Positions 8,258 through 17,371 of a DNA stretch of 64,000 bases are shown in pieces. Both the position numbers and the translations under genes were made by a program. Source of the DNA: JABWBD01 sp040768665 (GTDB lineage: Bacteria > Planctomycetota > Planctomycetia > Pirellulales > Thermoguttaceae). Numbering within the stretch: position 1 is the stretch's first letter; every line of letters begins with the position of its first letter. The stretch lies in NCBI GenBank assembly GCA_040768665.1, contig JAXGMN010000039.1:1-64000 (forward strand), written 5' to 3'. The notes beneath the pieces are model-generated. The model saw only the letters and a program-made list of their open reading frames with translations, was not told the origin of the DNA and ran no database searches.

Positions 8258-11227
8258 ATGGCTCGCTTTCTGACATGGTTCGTCGCGTTGCTGCCGGCGT
8301 TAAACGTGCTCACCGCTGAAGCAGTCGGGGCTCCGCTTCCGGAAAACCTTGGCCCGAAGGCCCGGGCTTCCGCGAGCTCGGAGCACAACGCCCAGTACCT
8401 CGCCCGATTCGCCGTCGATGGCAAGATCCCGCCCGCTGCCAGTACGGCCGAGGACCGCGAGGCGGCCTGGTGCGTCCTGAAACGCGAGTCCGGCGATCGG
8501 GCCGATTTCACGCTCGAGTGGCCCGAACCGGTCGAGGTCGCCGCGGTGGTTTACTGGGGGCGTACGGCCTGGTTCATGACCGAGTGCTGGAAAGACTACG
8601 CCGTCTACTTCGACGACCAGCCGCAGCCGGCAGCCAAAGGCACGTTCGAAATGCGGCACGGCCCGCAGCAGATCCGGCTGCCGAAATCGACAGTTCGGAA
8701 GGTGAAGCTGCAGTTTCTCAACTCTTTCGGTGGCCCGAACCCCGGTGCGGCGGAGATCCAGGTGTTCGGCGAGCCGCTGCCCGAAGCGGAACTCGACCGG
8801 CTCAACCGGCAGGCCAACAGCACCCTGCTTGCGATGCCCTGGGTCGAGAAGACGGACCCCGCGGCGCTGCGTCTGCTGATCGCCAGTCTCGAGCAGCTTC
8901 ACAGAAATCAGTACGCTCAGGCCGCGGAACACCAGGCAAGGCTCGAGACTCTCTCTGCAAAACAGACACCCGATACCCCGGCAAGCGATCTCGAGAAGCT
9001 CGAACGCGACGTCCTCCTGTTCGACGTCGACCGCGTCGCCGTGATCAAGCGGCACGAGATCACTGCCAGCCATGTCTATACGTACCACTACGAGGGCTTT
9101 CGGCCCGGCGGTGGACTTTACCTCGTCGCTCTCGGCAATTCACAGCAAGAGCCCGTCGAGCTCGTTGCTTCGCCCACTGGCCAGATTCTCGATCTCGATC
9201 TTTCGTACGACGGCCGAACGATCCTCTTCAGTTGGCGCCGGACGGAAGACGAGCCCTATCATCTCTGGACGGTCGGGGTCGACGGCAGCGGTCTGCGGCA
9301 ACTGACCGACGGCCCGTGGCACGACTACAACCCCTGCTGGCTGCCCGACGGCGGCATCGCCTTTTTGAGCACCCGCTCACCCCAGTTCGCCTATTGCTGG
9401 CACGCCCCGGTCGGCATTCTCCACCGCACGGAAGCCGACGGCTCGGGCGTCCGCATGCTCTCGGCCAACTACCTCAACGATTTCACGCCGACGGTCCTCG
9501 CCGACGGCCGCATCCTCTACACCCGCTGGGAATACGTCGACCGCCCGGCGATCCCGATTCAGAGCCTCTGGACCGTGAACCCCGACGGCACCGGCCTGGC
9601 GGGCTTCTTTGGCAACCGGGTCCTTTCCCCCGGCACGTTTATGGAGGCCCGATCGGTGCCCGGCTCGGCAAAAACCCTCTGCACGATGACCGGCCACAAC
9701 GGCCCGACCCGAGGTGCCATCGGCCTGATCGACCGGTCCCGCGGCGTCAACGACCAGGCGGCAATCGAAAACCTCACGCCCGACGTGCCCGTGCCGGCGG
9801 TGAACGAAGGCAACGGCAACACCGACGGAACGAAGCAGTACAGCGGCCCCTATCCATTGGACTCGGAACGTTTCCTCGTATCCATTCGCGGTCCGTTGCT
9901 GGTTCGGACCATCGCGGGCGACTGCCAGGCCGTGGCCCTCGACGCGCCCGAAGCTGGGATGCAGTGGCTCGCCGCCCAACCGGTCCGCCCGCGGCCCCGT
10001 CCGCCGGTGGTCGCGTCGGCACTGCCGCAGGATGCCGACGAATTCGCGACCCTGTTCCTGCAGGACGTCTACAACGGCCTCGAGCCGCACGTCCGCCGCG
10101 GCGAGGTGACCCACATCCGCGTCGTCCGCGAGATGCCGAAGACCGTGCGGATCGACCCCAGCCTTCGCGCATTCGGATTCCAGTTTCCGGTGATCTCCTG
10201 CGGGGCCACGTATGCCGGCAAGACGGTCCTGGGCGACGTGCCGGTCGGGCCCGACGGCTCCGTCTCGTTTCGCGTGCCGGCGGGCATGCCGATCTATTTC
10301 ATGGCCCTGGACCGCGAAGGGCGGGCGGTGCAGCGCATGCGGAGCTTCACCCACCTCATGCCGGGCGAAGCCCAGGGCTGCGTCGGCTGCCACGAGCACC
10401 GCCTGCAGTCTTCCCGGCCACGGATGACGCTCGCTTCCCTGCGGCCGGTTCAGGAGTTGCAGCCGCCGGAATGGGGCGTCGGCGGGTTCGACTACTCGCG
10501 GGTCGTGCAACCTGTGCTCGACCGCTATTGCGGCGTGTGCCACACGGGCGTCGAGCCGGCGAGCGGTATCGATTTGTCGGGGGACAAGACCGACTTCTTC
10601 AATGTCTCCTACGACGTGCTCGCGCGTGAGAACCAGGGCCAGCGGGGCAGTCCCCATATCAGTTGGATCCCCACGTACAACGGCCAGGAGTGGAACATTC
10701 TCGAAGTCCGGCCGAAGACTTGGGGCTCGCCGGTGAGCAAGCTGGCCGAGCTGGTCCTCAGCGGCCACCCGGACGAACAGGGCATGCCGCGATTCGACAT
10801 GGATCCTGCCGACCGCCGCCGGATTTTCTCCTGGATCGATCTGAACGTTCCGTACTACGGCACCAGCGAGACGGCCTGGCCCGAGGCAAAAGGCTGCCGC
10901 CAGATCTATCCCGCCAATCTCGACGAGGTGCTGGCCGAGGTGGTCTCGCGGCGATGCGCCGAGTGCCACGCCGAGGGCAAGATCCCGCGGCGAGTGTGGA
11001 CGCGGATCACGCACCCGGAGTTGAACCCGTTCCTCACCGCTCCGCTTGCCCGCTCGGCCGGCGGCACCGAGCGATGCGGACGGGCGGTTTTCGCCGACAC
11101 GGACGATCCCGACTACCGCACGATCCTGAGCACCTTTGAGCCGATCGCCGCCCGACTCCGCGAGACTCCGCGGATGGATATGCCCGGCGCGGAGCCATCC
11201 TGCAACGTCAGCCGTAGCTGCCAGTAA
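8258..11227 (+). CDS. HzsA-related protein with three CxxCH heme motifs
   Basis: Exported 989-aa protein. After a signal peptide (FLTWFVALLPALNVLTAEA) comes a discoidin-like segment (about 30-175). A TolB/HzsA-type beta-propeller follows, with repeats such as LSYDGRTILFSW, LWTVGVDGSGLRQLTDGP and CWLPDGGIAFLSTR. The C-terminal third carries three c-type heme motifs: CVGCH (residue 708), CGVCH (758) and CAECH (900). The family resembles the middle domain of the hydrazine synthase alpha subunit but is widespread in planctomycetes that do not perform anammox, so hydrazine synthesis should not be inferred. Start ATG 8258 was chosen because it opens the signal peptide. Heme loading in the periplasm is inferred. 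Confidence 0.85.
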   Translation: MARFLTWFVALLPALNVLTAEAVGAPLPENLGPKARASASSEHNAQYLARFAVDGKIPPAASTAEDREAAWCVLKRESGDRADFTLEWPEPVEVAAVVYWGRTAWFMTECWKDYAVYFDDQPQPAAKGTFEMRHGPQQIRLPKSTVRKVKLQFLNSFGGPNPGAAEIQVFGEPLPEAELDRLNRQANSTLLAMPWVEKTDPAALRLLIASLEQLHRNQYAQAAEHQARLETLSAKQTPDTPASDLEKLERDVLLFDVDRVAVIKRHEITASHVYTYHYEGFRPGGGLYLVALGNSQQEPVELVASPTGQILDLDLSYDGRTILFSWRRTEDEPYHLWTVGVDGSGLRQLTDGPWHDYNPCWLPDGGIAFLSTRSPQFAYCWHAPVGILHRTEADGSGVRMLSANYLNDFTPTVLADGRILYTRWEYVDRPAIPIQSLWTVNPDGTGLAGFFGNRVLSPGTFMEARSVPGSAKTLCTMTGHNGPTRGAIGLIDRSRGVNDQAAIENLTPDVPVPAVNEGNGNTDGTKQYSGPYPLDSERFLVSIRGPLLVRTIAGDCQAVALDAPEAGMQWLAAQPVRPRPRPPVVASALPQDADEFATLFLQDVYNGLEPHVRRGEVTHIRVVREMPKTVRIDPSLRAFGFQFPVISCGATYAGKTVLGDVPVGPDGSVSFRVPAGMPIYFMALDREGRAVQRMRSFTHLMPGEAQGCVGCHEHRLQSSRPRMTLASLRPVQELQPPEWGVGGFDYSRVVQPVLDRYCGVCHTGVEPASGIDLSGDKTDFFNVSYDVLARENQGQRGSPHISWIPTYNGQEWNILEVRPKTWGSPVSKLAELVLSGHPDEQGMPRFDMDPADRRRIFSWIDLNVPYYGTSETAWPEAKGCRQIYPANLDEVLAEVVSRRCAECHAEGKIPRRVWTRITHPELNPFLTAPLARSAGGTERCGRAVFADTDDPDYRTILSTFEPIAARLRETPRMDMPGAEPSCNVSRSCQ

Positions 11228-11262
11228 TCTGTAGTTTCCCCGATAATCTGAAAGACCGACGC

Positions 11263-12369
11263 ATGGAGCCCACTTCGACGGACGACCTTCTCACCCAAGT
11301 CCCGTCCGACCGAACCTCGCTGACCGACGACGAACGGATCGCCAACATCGTTCCTCTGCCGCCGCCGGCGCACCTGATCCGCTTCTTTCCGATCCAGGGG
11401 ACCGCGATCGAAGCGCTCATTGCCCGCACCCGCAGGGCAATCCAGCAGATTCTCCGGGGCGAGTCGGACCGGCTGCTGGTGGTCATCGGCCCTTGTTCGA
11501 TCCACAACCCGGCCGCGGCACTGGACTACGCTTCGCGCCTGGCCGAGGTCCGCAGGCGACTGGCCGACGACCTGGAGATTGTCATGCGGGTCTACTTTGA
11601 GAAGCCTCGAACCCGGGTCGGTTGGAAGGGGTTGATCAACGACCCGTACCTCGACGGTACCTTCCGCATCAACGAGGGCCTGCGGATCGCCCGCGACCTC
11701 CTGTTGCGGATCCACCAGCTCGCCGTGCCGGCCGGGTCGGAGTTTTTGGACACGATTTCGCCGCAGTACATCGGCGACCTGATCAGTTGGGGAGCGATCG
11801 GCGCCCGAACGGCCGAGTCGCAGGTCCATCGCGAGTTGGCATCCGGCCTGTCGGCGCCCATCGGCTTCAAGAACGGTACCGACGGCAACGTGAAGGTCGC
11901 TTTGGACGCGATCGTCGCCGCGCGCGAGCGGCACCATTTCCTCTCGGTTCACAAGAACGGGCAGGTGGCGATCGTCGAGACGCGGGGCAACCACGATTGC
12001 CACCTCATCCTTCGCGGCGGCCAGGCGCCGAATTTCGACGCCGACAGCGTGGCCGCCGCCTGCTCCGTCCTGGCCTCTGCGGGCCTGCCGGAGCGAGTGA
12101 TGATCGACTGCTCCCACGCCAACACCGCGAAGCAATACCGGCGGCAGTTGGCCGTGGCCGAAGGGATCGGCGAGCAGATCGCGGGCGGCAACCGGCAAAT
12201 CATCGGGGCGATGGTCGAATCGCACCTCGTGGAAGGCCGCCAGGACCTCAAGCCCGGCAAGCCCCTTGTCCACGGCCAAAGCATCACCGACGCCTGCCTT
12301 GGCTGGGACGATTCGGTCTCGCTATTGGACTCGCTGGCCGAGAAGGTTCGCCTTAGACGGCAGCGGTAG
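11263..12369 (+). CDS. aroF/aroG/aroH-type: 3-deoxy-7-phosphoheptulonate (DAHP) synthase, class I
   Basis: A 368-aa class I DAHP synthase. It condenses phosphoenolpyruvate and erythrose 4-phosphate, the first step of the shikimate pathway, in the cytoplasm. Visible signatures are VVIGPCSIHNPAAALDYA (near 77-95), YFEKPRTRVGWKGLINDP, IGARTAESQVHRELASGL, GFKNGTDGN and the metal/substrate segment VMIDCSHANTAKQ. Length matches the AroFGH group. HNPAAAL replaces the commoner HDPxAA, a mild variant. Which amino acid feeds back on it cannot be told. It starts 35 bp after the HzsA-related gene and is followed by a 314-bp gap. Confidence 0.95.
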   Translation: MEPTSTDDLLTQVPSDRTSLTDDERIANIVPLPPPAHLIRFFPIQGTAIEALIARTRRAIQQILRGESDRLLVVIGPCSIHNPAAALDYASRLAEVRRRLADDLEIVMRVYFEKPRTRVGWKGLINDPYLDGTFRINEGLRIARDLLLRIHQLAVPAGSEFLDTISPQYIGDLISWGAIGARTAESQVHRELASGLSAPIGFKNGTDGNVKVALDAIVAARERHHFLSVHKNGQVAIVETRGNHDCHLILRGGQAPNFDADSVAAACSVLASAGLPERVMIDCSHANTAKQYRRQLAVAEGIGEQIAGGNRQIIGAMVESHLVEGRQDLKPGKPLVHGQSITDACLGWDDSVSLLDSLAEKVRLRRQR

Positions 12370-12683
12370 CTTGCGTTTCGCTCGGCGACGGGACGCGAAC
12401 GATTCCACAATACATACGCCGCGCGTGGCAGGCTCGGTCAAGCGTGGCGCTGCGGAAGTTTGAGTTCCCCTAGAGTCGGGAAGTTGCGGAGAATGGTGCC
12501 AGCGCGGTTGGGGCCGATCGTCTATCGCCGGAGCAGTTCAGCCCCTGTGGTTCTCGCGTGTTTCTTTCGCAGTCATGCGTTTCTCTCCCCACGAAATGCA
12601 GCCCGATGGACGGGCTCGGACGGCCATCGTACAATGCACGGCAGGAGCGAAAAGATAGCCCACCACCCCTTGGAGAACCACCC
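12370..12683. other. Intergenic region, no gene seen
   Basis: 314 bp between the DAHP synthase and a DUF1080 gene. The open frame of the downstream gene extends back to 12558, but that extension has no signal peptide and no family similarity. I see no repeat, RNA gene or clear terminator. Confidence 0.4.
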
Positions 12684-13313
12684 ATGAAAGCGATTTCAGC
12701 AGCCCTGCTCGTCCTGGCACTTGCCCATTGCGCGTTTGCCGCGGAGCAGCCCGAAGCGGAACCAGGCTTTGTCCGCCTTTTCGACGGCAAGTCGCTCGAC
12801 GGCTGGAAGGCCGGCGAGAACCCCGATACGTTCCAGGTCCGCGATGGCATGATCATCGTCGAAGGGCCGCGAGCCCATCTGTTTTACGTGGGCGACGTGA
12901 ACGGCCACGAGTTCAAGAACTTCCATTTCAAAGCCGACGTGATGACCTTCCCGCAGGCAAACTCGGGACTCTACTTCCACACGAAATTCCAGGAAGAAGG
13001 TTGGCCCAAGCACGGATACGAGGTGCAGGTCAACAACAGCCACAAGGACTGGCGCCGCACGGGAAGTCTCTACGCGGTCGAGGATGTCTCCGAAGCGCCG
13101 GCCAAGGACAACACCTGGTTTACCGAAGAAATCATCGTTCAGGGCAAGCACATCGTGACCAAGGTCGGCGGCAAAACGCTGGTCGACTACACGGAGCCGG
13201 AGGGCGTGACCGGCGACCGCCGCATCTCCAAGGGCACGTTCGCCTTGCAGGGGCACGACCCCGGCAGCAAAATTTACTACAAGAACATCCGCGTGAAGGT
13301 TCTGCCGGACTGA
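12684..13313 (+). CDS. DUF1080 domain secreted protein
   Basis: Exported 209-aa DUF1080 protein, a second family member distinct from the one at 7131-7883. The signal peptide (AISAALLVLALAHCAFA) is followed directly by the domain: FVRLFDGKSLDGWKAG near 28-43, ANSGLYFHTKFQEEGWPKHG near 97-116, and FALQGHDPGSKIYYKNIRVK at the end. ATG 12684 was chosen over the upstream frame because tggagaac lies at ribosome-binding distance and it begins the signal peptide. It probably forms a transcription unit with the glycoside hydrolase gene 8 bp downstream. A sugar-hydrolysing role is inferred from the family. Confidence 0.9.
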   Translation: MKAISAALLVLALAHCAFAAEQPEAEPGFVRLFDGKSLDGWKAGENPDTFQVRDGMIIVEGPRAHLFYVGDVNGHEFKNFHFKADVMTFPQANSGLYFHTKFQEEGWPKHGYEVQVNNSHKDWRRTGSLYAVEDVSEAPAKDNTWFTEEIIVQGKHIVTKVGGKTLVDYTEPEGVTGDRRISKGTFALQGHDPGSKIYYKNIRVKVLPD

Positions 13314-13321
13314 GCGAACCC

Positions 13322-16159
13322 ATGAACACACTGCTGATCGCCCTGACACTGAGCCTTTCCGCACAAGACCTGAAACCGCTGGACAACTTCTGCGAGAACC
13401 CGTCTTTCGAAGAGGACCGCAATCGCGACGGCGAGCCCGACGGCTGGCGAGCGATGTCCTTCGATTCCCCTGCACAGCTCGCGTGGGATGACGGCATTTC
13501 CCGCAGCGGCCGCCGCGGCGCACGTATCCGCGATTCGTTTCGTGAGGGCGAACCTCGCGACTGGAAACTCGCGACCGGCCGATGGGTTTCCGCGGCCTAT
13601 CCGGTCGAGCCTGGCTCCGAATATCACCTCGACGTCTGGGTGAAGACCGAAAACGCCACCGGCCAGGCCTACGCGCATCTCGCTTGGCAAGAAGGCTCGC
13701 GGTGGCTCAGCGAGGACCCCACCGAGCGGCTCTCCGGGACCCACGACTGGCGGAAGCTCTCTGTCACCGCTACGGCTCCGCCGGAAGCCGATACGCTGAT
13801 CGTCTCGCTGAACCTCGCGAGAAGCCGGGGGACTGCCTGGTTTGACGACGTCCGGGTTTCGGGCAAGAGCGAGTTGCCGCCTCGCGTGGAGTACGTTTTC
13901 AACGACACCGAAAGCTGGTTTCCCTTCACGTTTCCCCTGGACGACACGAATCTCGACTCCATCGATTTGACCTCGCTCGTCCACGCCCCGGCCGGCAAAC
14001 ACGGCTTTGTCGCCGCCGGCCACGACGGCCACTTCTATTTTTCCGACGGTCCGCGCGCGAGATTCTTCGGCACCAATGTCGGCGGTGCGGCATGCGCCCC
14101 GGCAAAGGAACTCGCCCGAACCGTCGCCGCCCGGCTGGCCAAGTATGGCGTGAACATGCTCCGCCTGCATTCGATGGACGGCCGCTGGGGACCGCTGATC
14201 GATCCCGGCCGGAACACGAGCCAATCGTTCGACGCCGACGCCCTCGATCGCGTCGACTACTTCGTCGCGGAGTTGAAGAAGCGCGGCATCTATATCTACA
14301 TGGACCTGCTCGATTATCGTTGGTTCCGCTCGGCCGACGGCGTGGCCCATGGCGACGAGTTCACCCACAACTGGCAGGGGTCGATGAAAGGCGCGTCTTG
14401 CTTCGACGACCGGATGATCGAGCTGCAGAAGGACTATGCCACGAAGCTCCTGACGCACCGAAATCCGTACACGGGCCTGCGATACGTCGACGACCCCGCC
14501 GTGGCCGTCGTGGAGACGACCAATGAGAACTCGGTGTTCTACTTTTTCCGCATGTCCGACCTGTCGCTCCCGCATTACCGCGAAGCGATTGCAAAGCGAT
14601 GGAACGAATGGCTGCTCGAGCGGTACGGCGACCGGAGTAAACTCGCAAGAGCGTGGACCGACGCCTCCGGACCACCAGCCCTGAAAGCTGAAGAAGATCC
14701 GGTCGCCGGCACGGTGGCCCTGCCGTTCGGGATGCTCAGCCGCTTGGGGCCGGCCCTGGAGGGGAAGATCAACGAGCCGCTTCTCGCAGCGCCGCGGGTC
14801 CGTGACGTGCTCCGGTTCTTCGGCAAACTGCAGGAGCGGTACTACCAAACGATGCATTCGCACCTTCGCGAGATCGGCGTCCGCGTTCCGATCGCCGGCA
14901 CGAACCAGACGTTTTTTCCCGCCGACACGTACGTCGACGCGAAGATGAACGACTTCATGTCCCGCAACCAGTACTGGCGTCACCCGTCGGTGCGTTCGAA
15001 GCCGTTCTTCCGGTTCGCCAACGAGCCGATGCTCAATGTCGACCTGCCGACCCAGCGGAATCCGCTTTCCGTGATCGCCAGCACGAGCGTCGCGGGCAAG
15101 CCGCAGGCAGTAGCGGAGTTCAACTTCCCCTGGCCGAACGAGTACCGGGCAGAAGGGCTCTTGATGTCGGCCGCCTATGCGTGCCTGCAGGACTGGGACA
15201 TCTTTCTGCTGTTCTCGTTCGACCCGTCGGACCCGAGCCTGTCGATGTTCCGCAGCCAGTCCGACCCGGCCCGCTGGGGCACGTTTCCGGCCGCGGCCAT
15301 GATGTTCCACCGGCACGACGCAGCCGCGGGCCGCAACGAGGTGCATGTCGTCCACGCGGCCGACGCGATCTACGCCCCTCGCCCCGACACGGCCTACTCG
15401 GACTACACCGAATTCCGATTCCTGACGTTTCTGTCGAAGGTCAGAAACGCGTTTTGCGAAGATATCTGCCATGCGAAAGCCGACGTCACCCTGGCCTGCG
15501 GCCCCTCGGCCGATGCGAAGATCGAAGGCCCGGCCAAGGTGATCCGCCTGGAAGCGAATCCGTGGCAAAAGTGGCTTTTCGGGGAATTCGTGGCCAAGGC
15601 CGGGCAGTTGCGCCTGCCGGGCTACACGGGGATGGACGGCCAGGCGAAGCGACTGAACAGCGACACGGGAGAACTGTCGCTCGACTACGGGCGCGGGCTG
15701 TTCACGATCGACACCGCCTGCACGAAGTCGGCGATCGGCTATCTGGCGCGCCAGGACACGATCGATCTCGAAGGCGTGCAGATCCGCTGCAGGACGGGAT
15801 TTGCGGCCATCGCGGCTACTTCGCTGGATGGAAAGCCGATCGGACAGTCCGCACGCGTGCTGCTGACCTCCGTGGCGCGAGCGGAGAATACGGGACAAGG
15901 CTTCTGGCCGCCCGCCAAGGAGCAAGCGGCGCGAAACGTCATGTCTTGGATGCTGCCGGCCGAAGGCCGACCGCCGGTGATCGCAGAACCGGTCGACGCC
16001 GACATCACCCTGTCGATTTCCGGCAAGCCGGTCGCCTACGCGCTCGACGCAAGCGGCAAGCGCCGCGGAAAGCTTGAACTGAAACCGCAGGGTCAGGCGA
16101 TAAAGTTGAACCCGGCAGCGGCGAAAAGCATCTGGATCGAAATCGTCGCGGGCCTTTAG
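13322..16159 (+). CDS. Secreted clan GH-A glycoside hydrolase with N-terminal carbohydrate-binding module
   Basis: A 945-aa exported protein. After a short signal peptide (TLLIALTLSLSAQ), a CBM4/9-like jelly roll spans about 20-180 (CENPSFEEDRNRDGEPDGWR, AWFDDVRVSG). A long TIM-barrel hydrolase module of clan GH-A type follows: FFGTNVGGAACAP, YGVNMLRLHSMDG, IYIYMDLLDYRWF, and the likely acid/base in VETTNENSVFYF. A candidate nucleophile is in AVAEFNFPWPNEYR. I cannot assign a numbered GH family or a substrate. It begins 8 bp after the DUF1080 gene. Start ATG 13322 opens the signal peptide; a longer upstream frame overlapping the DUF1080 gene is a shadow. Confidence 0.8.
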   Translation: MNTLLIALTLSLSAQDLKPLDNFCENPSFEEDRNRDGEPDGWRAMSFDSPAQLAWDDGISRSGRRGARIRDSFREGEPRDWKLATGRWVSAAYPVEPGSEYHLDVWVKTENATGQAYAHLAWQEGSRWLSEDPTERLSGTHDWRKLSVTATAPPEADTLIVSLNLARSRGTAWFDDVRVSGKSELPPRVEYVFNDTESWFPFTFPLDDTNLDSIDLTSLVHAPAGKHGFVAAGHDGHFYFSDGPRARFFGTNVGGAACAPAKELARTVAARLAKYGVNMLRLHSMDGRWGPLIDPGRNTSQSFDADALDRVDYFVAELKKRGIYIYMDLLDYRWFRSADGVAHGDEFTHNWQGSMKGASCFDDRMIELQKDYATKLLTHRNPYTGLRYVDDPAVAVVETTNENSVFYFFRMSDLSLPHYREAIAKRWNEWLLERYGDRSKLARAWTDASGPPALKAEEDPVAGTVALPFGMLSRLGPALEGKINEPLLAAPRVRDVLRFFGKLQERYYQTMHSHLREIGVRVPIAGTNQTFFPADTYVDAKMNDFMSRNQYWRHPSVRSKPFFRFANEPMLNVDLPTQRNPLSVIASTSVAGKPQAVAEFNFPWPNEYRAEGLLMSAAYACLQDWDIFLLFSFDPSDPSLSMFRSQSDPARWGTFPAAAMMFHRHDAAAGRNEVHVVHAADAIYAPRPDTAYSDYTEFRFLTFLSKVRNAFCEDICHAKADVTLACGPSADAKIEGPAKVIRLEANPWQKWLFGEFVAKAGQLRLPGYTGMDGQAKRLNSDTGELSLDYGRGLFTIDTACTKSAIGYLARQDTIDLEGVQIRCRTGFAAIAATSLDGKPIGQSARVLLTSVARAENTGQGFWPPAKEQAARNVMSWMLPAEGRPPVIAEPVDADITLSISGKPVAYALDASGKRRGKLELKPQGQAIKLNPAAAKSIWIEIVAGL

Positions 16160-16169
16160 GAGTGGATTC

Positions 16170-16616
16170 TCAGTCGAATCCTCCCGCGTATCCCAGCCGT
16201 CGGAATGCCTCCATCACGTGCTCGGGCTGGATCTCGATCGCCTGCGGACACAATCGATGCAGTTCCTCGCGGAGTTCGATGATCTCATCGCGCAGCGCAG
16301 CAGCCTGCAAGTACTCCTGATCACGGGTCGCTTTGGTCTGCTCATCCCAAAGTCGCTGCAACCGCTCGCGGATGGAAAATGCCTCGGCGGGCATCACTGC
16401 GTCCAACAGCGTATCGATGAGATCCTGATCGATGATTCCAAAAAGAAACCAGTGAAGCGGGTGGCCTCGGTGGTTGGCGACCCGATTCAACCGGTGCAGC
16501 CATGCGATGGTCAGCACGGCAAACCGCACGCAGACAAAACGGTCGTGGTGAATGCGAGTCACTGCTCGCAACAGCTTAGGCTCTTCGCGGCTCTCCGCCA
16601 GCATTACTTCGTCCAT
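16170..16616 (-). CDS. Small protein with UVR (UvrB/UvrC-like) motif
   Basis: A 148-aa protein. The segment RDQEYLQAAALRDEIIELRE (near 97-116) matches the UVR motif, a short helical hairpin known from UvrB, UvrC and clp-associated regulators. The N-terminal 70 residues (RFVCVRFAVLTIAWLHRLNR) are not recognised. No nuclease or helicase domain is present, so it is not UvrB or UvrC. It runs convergent to the glycoside hydrolase with 10 bp between stops. Start at 16616 is uncertain; ATG at 16604 is possible. Confidence 0.7.
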   Translation of the reverse strand: MDEVMLAESREEPKLLRAVTRIHHDRFVCVRFAVLTIAWLHRLNRVANHRGHPLHWFLFGIIDQDLIDTLLDAVMPAEAFSIRERLQRLWDEQTKATRDQEYLQAAALRDEIIELREELHRLCPQAIEIQPEHVMEAFRRLGYAGGFD

Positions 16617-17188
16617 CTTCTCATTCCAGTGCGAACGCGGACATCCCCTTCATTCGGCGCATCCGCCGAAGGAGGGGTTTCGACCGCGTTCTTGCCCTAA
16701 ATCTCTGTTCCCGTTCAGAGGAGCCTCAATCCTCTGACTCTGAATTCCAACGGTAGTCGTTGTTGCCGTTTTCGGCAAGCGAATTCTTGATTGAGCGACC
16801 AATTTGCGGCAAAACCCTGCTATTGGAGGGTGGATGTCGGTAACTAAGGCGTGTGGCAGATGATCGCATCCCCTCACGATTGCTATCAGCCCGGCTGCTC
16901 CGAGCAGCCGGGCTGATATGCGGGTAAATTCTCATCTGCCGCTCGCCTAAGCGGCACCCATCGCGGGACGCCGCGCCGTTCCCACTGCTGCGCAAAAAGG
17001 TTAAAATCAGGCAAAGCCAGTCAGGTCCCGCTTACCGAGCAGGGATTTCGACCCGCTCAGAAGACTGGTTCCGCGGGCTGAACTGTGTCGCAACAACTCC
17101 ACATCCGATACCACCACGCAGCCGGGTTCACTGGTCCAAACCCGGTTGCGGCCCCGTTTGTCAGGACGTTCTCACGAGGAAAAACTCC
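16617..17188. other. Intergenic region upstream of rpmG
   Basis: A 572-bp non-coding stretch between divergent genes. It holds a small inverted repeat near 16657-16674 (ttcggcg/cgccgaa) and the dispersed hairpin at 16885-16917. The promoter for rpmG-recJ should lie in the last 250 bp, but I could not identify it. Confidence 0.45.
16885..16917. repeat. Dispersed hairpin, copy 2
   Basis: Same perfect 15-bp arms as 8095-8128 (atcagcccggctgct / agcagccgggctgat) with a 3-base loop. The flanks are unrelated to those of copy 1, so only the hairpin itself is repeated. Confidence 0.85.
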
Positions 17189-17353
17189 ATGGGCAAGGCC
17201 AAAAAGAAAGTTGAAACAGTGTTTCTGGTTTGCGAAGAGACGGGCGATTACAACTACGCGCTGAGGCGCAAGCCCGGCGGAGAGAAATTGAAGCTGAAGA
17301 AGTACAGCCCGCGGCTTCGCAAGCACACCCTGCACACCGAAAAGAAGAAGTAA
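17189..17353 (+). CDS. rpmG: 50S ribosomal protein L33
   Basis: A 54-aa protein starting MGKAKKKVETVFLVCEETGD and continuing YNYALRRKPGGEKLKLKKYS, then PRLRKHTLHTEKKK. That is the length and pattern of bacterial L33, part of the large ribosomal subunit near the E site. Only one Cys is present, so this is the zinc-free form lacking the paired CxxC motifs. The ribosome-binding site is gagga, with aaaactcc as spacer. recJ starts 18 bp after the stop. Confidence 0.93.
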   Translation: MGKAKKKVETVFLVCEETGDYNYALRRKPGGEKLKLKKYSPRLRKHTLHTEKKK

Positions 17354-17371
17354 CGGGCACCTCGGCAACCG

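Noticed and set aside
8470..10629. 719-aa second + strand frame inside the HzsA-related gene
   Set aside because: Frame-shifted shadow with Arg/Pro-rich composition; the CxxCH motifs and propeller repeats are in the other frame.
8258..11227. True hydrazine synthase and an anammox lifestyle
   Set aside because: Only a fold-level resemblance to HzsA; no HzsB/C or other anammox genes are nearby, and such proteins occur widely in other planctomycetes.
13277..15925. 882-aa minus-strand open frame opposite the GH-A hydrolase
   Set aside because: Antisense frame of a GC-rich gene; composition and lack of motifs show it is a shadow.
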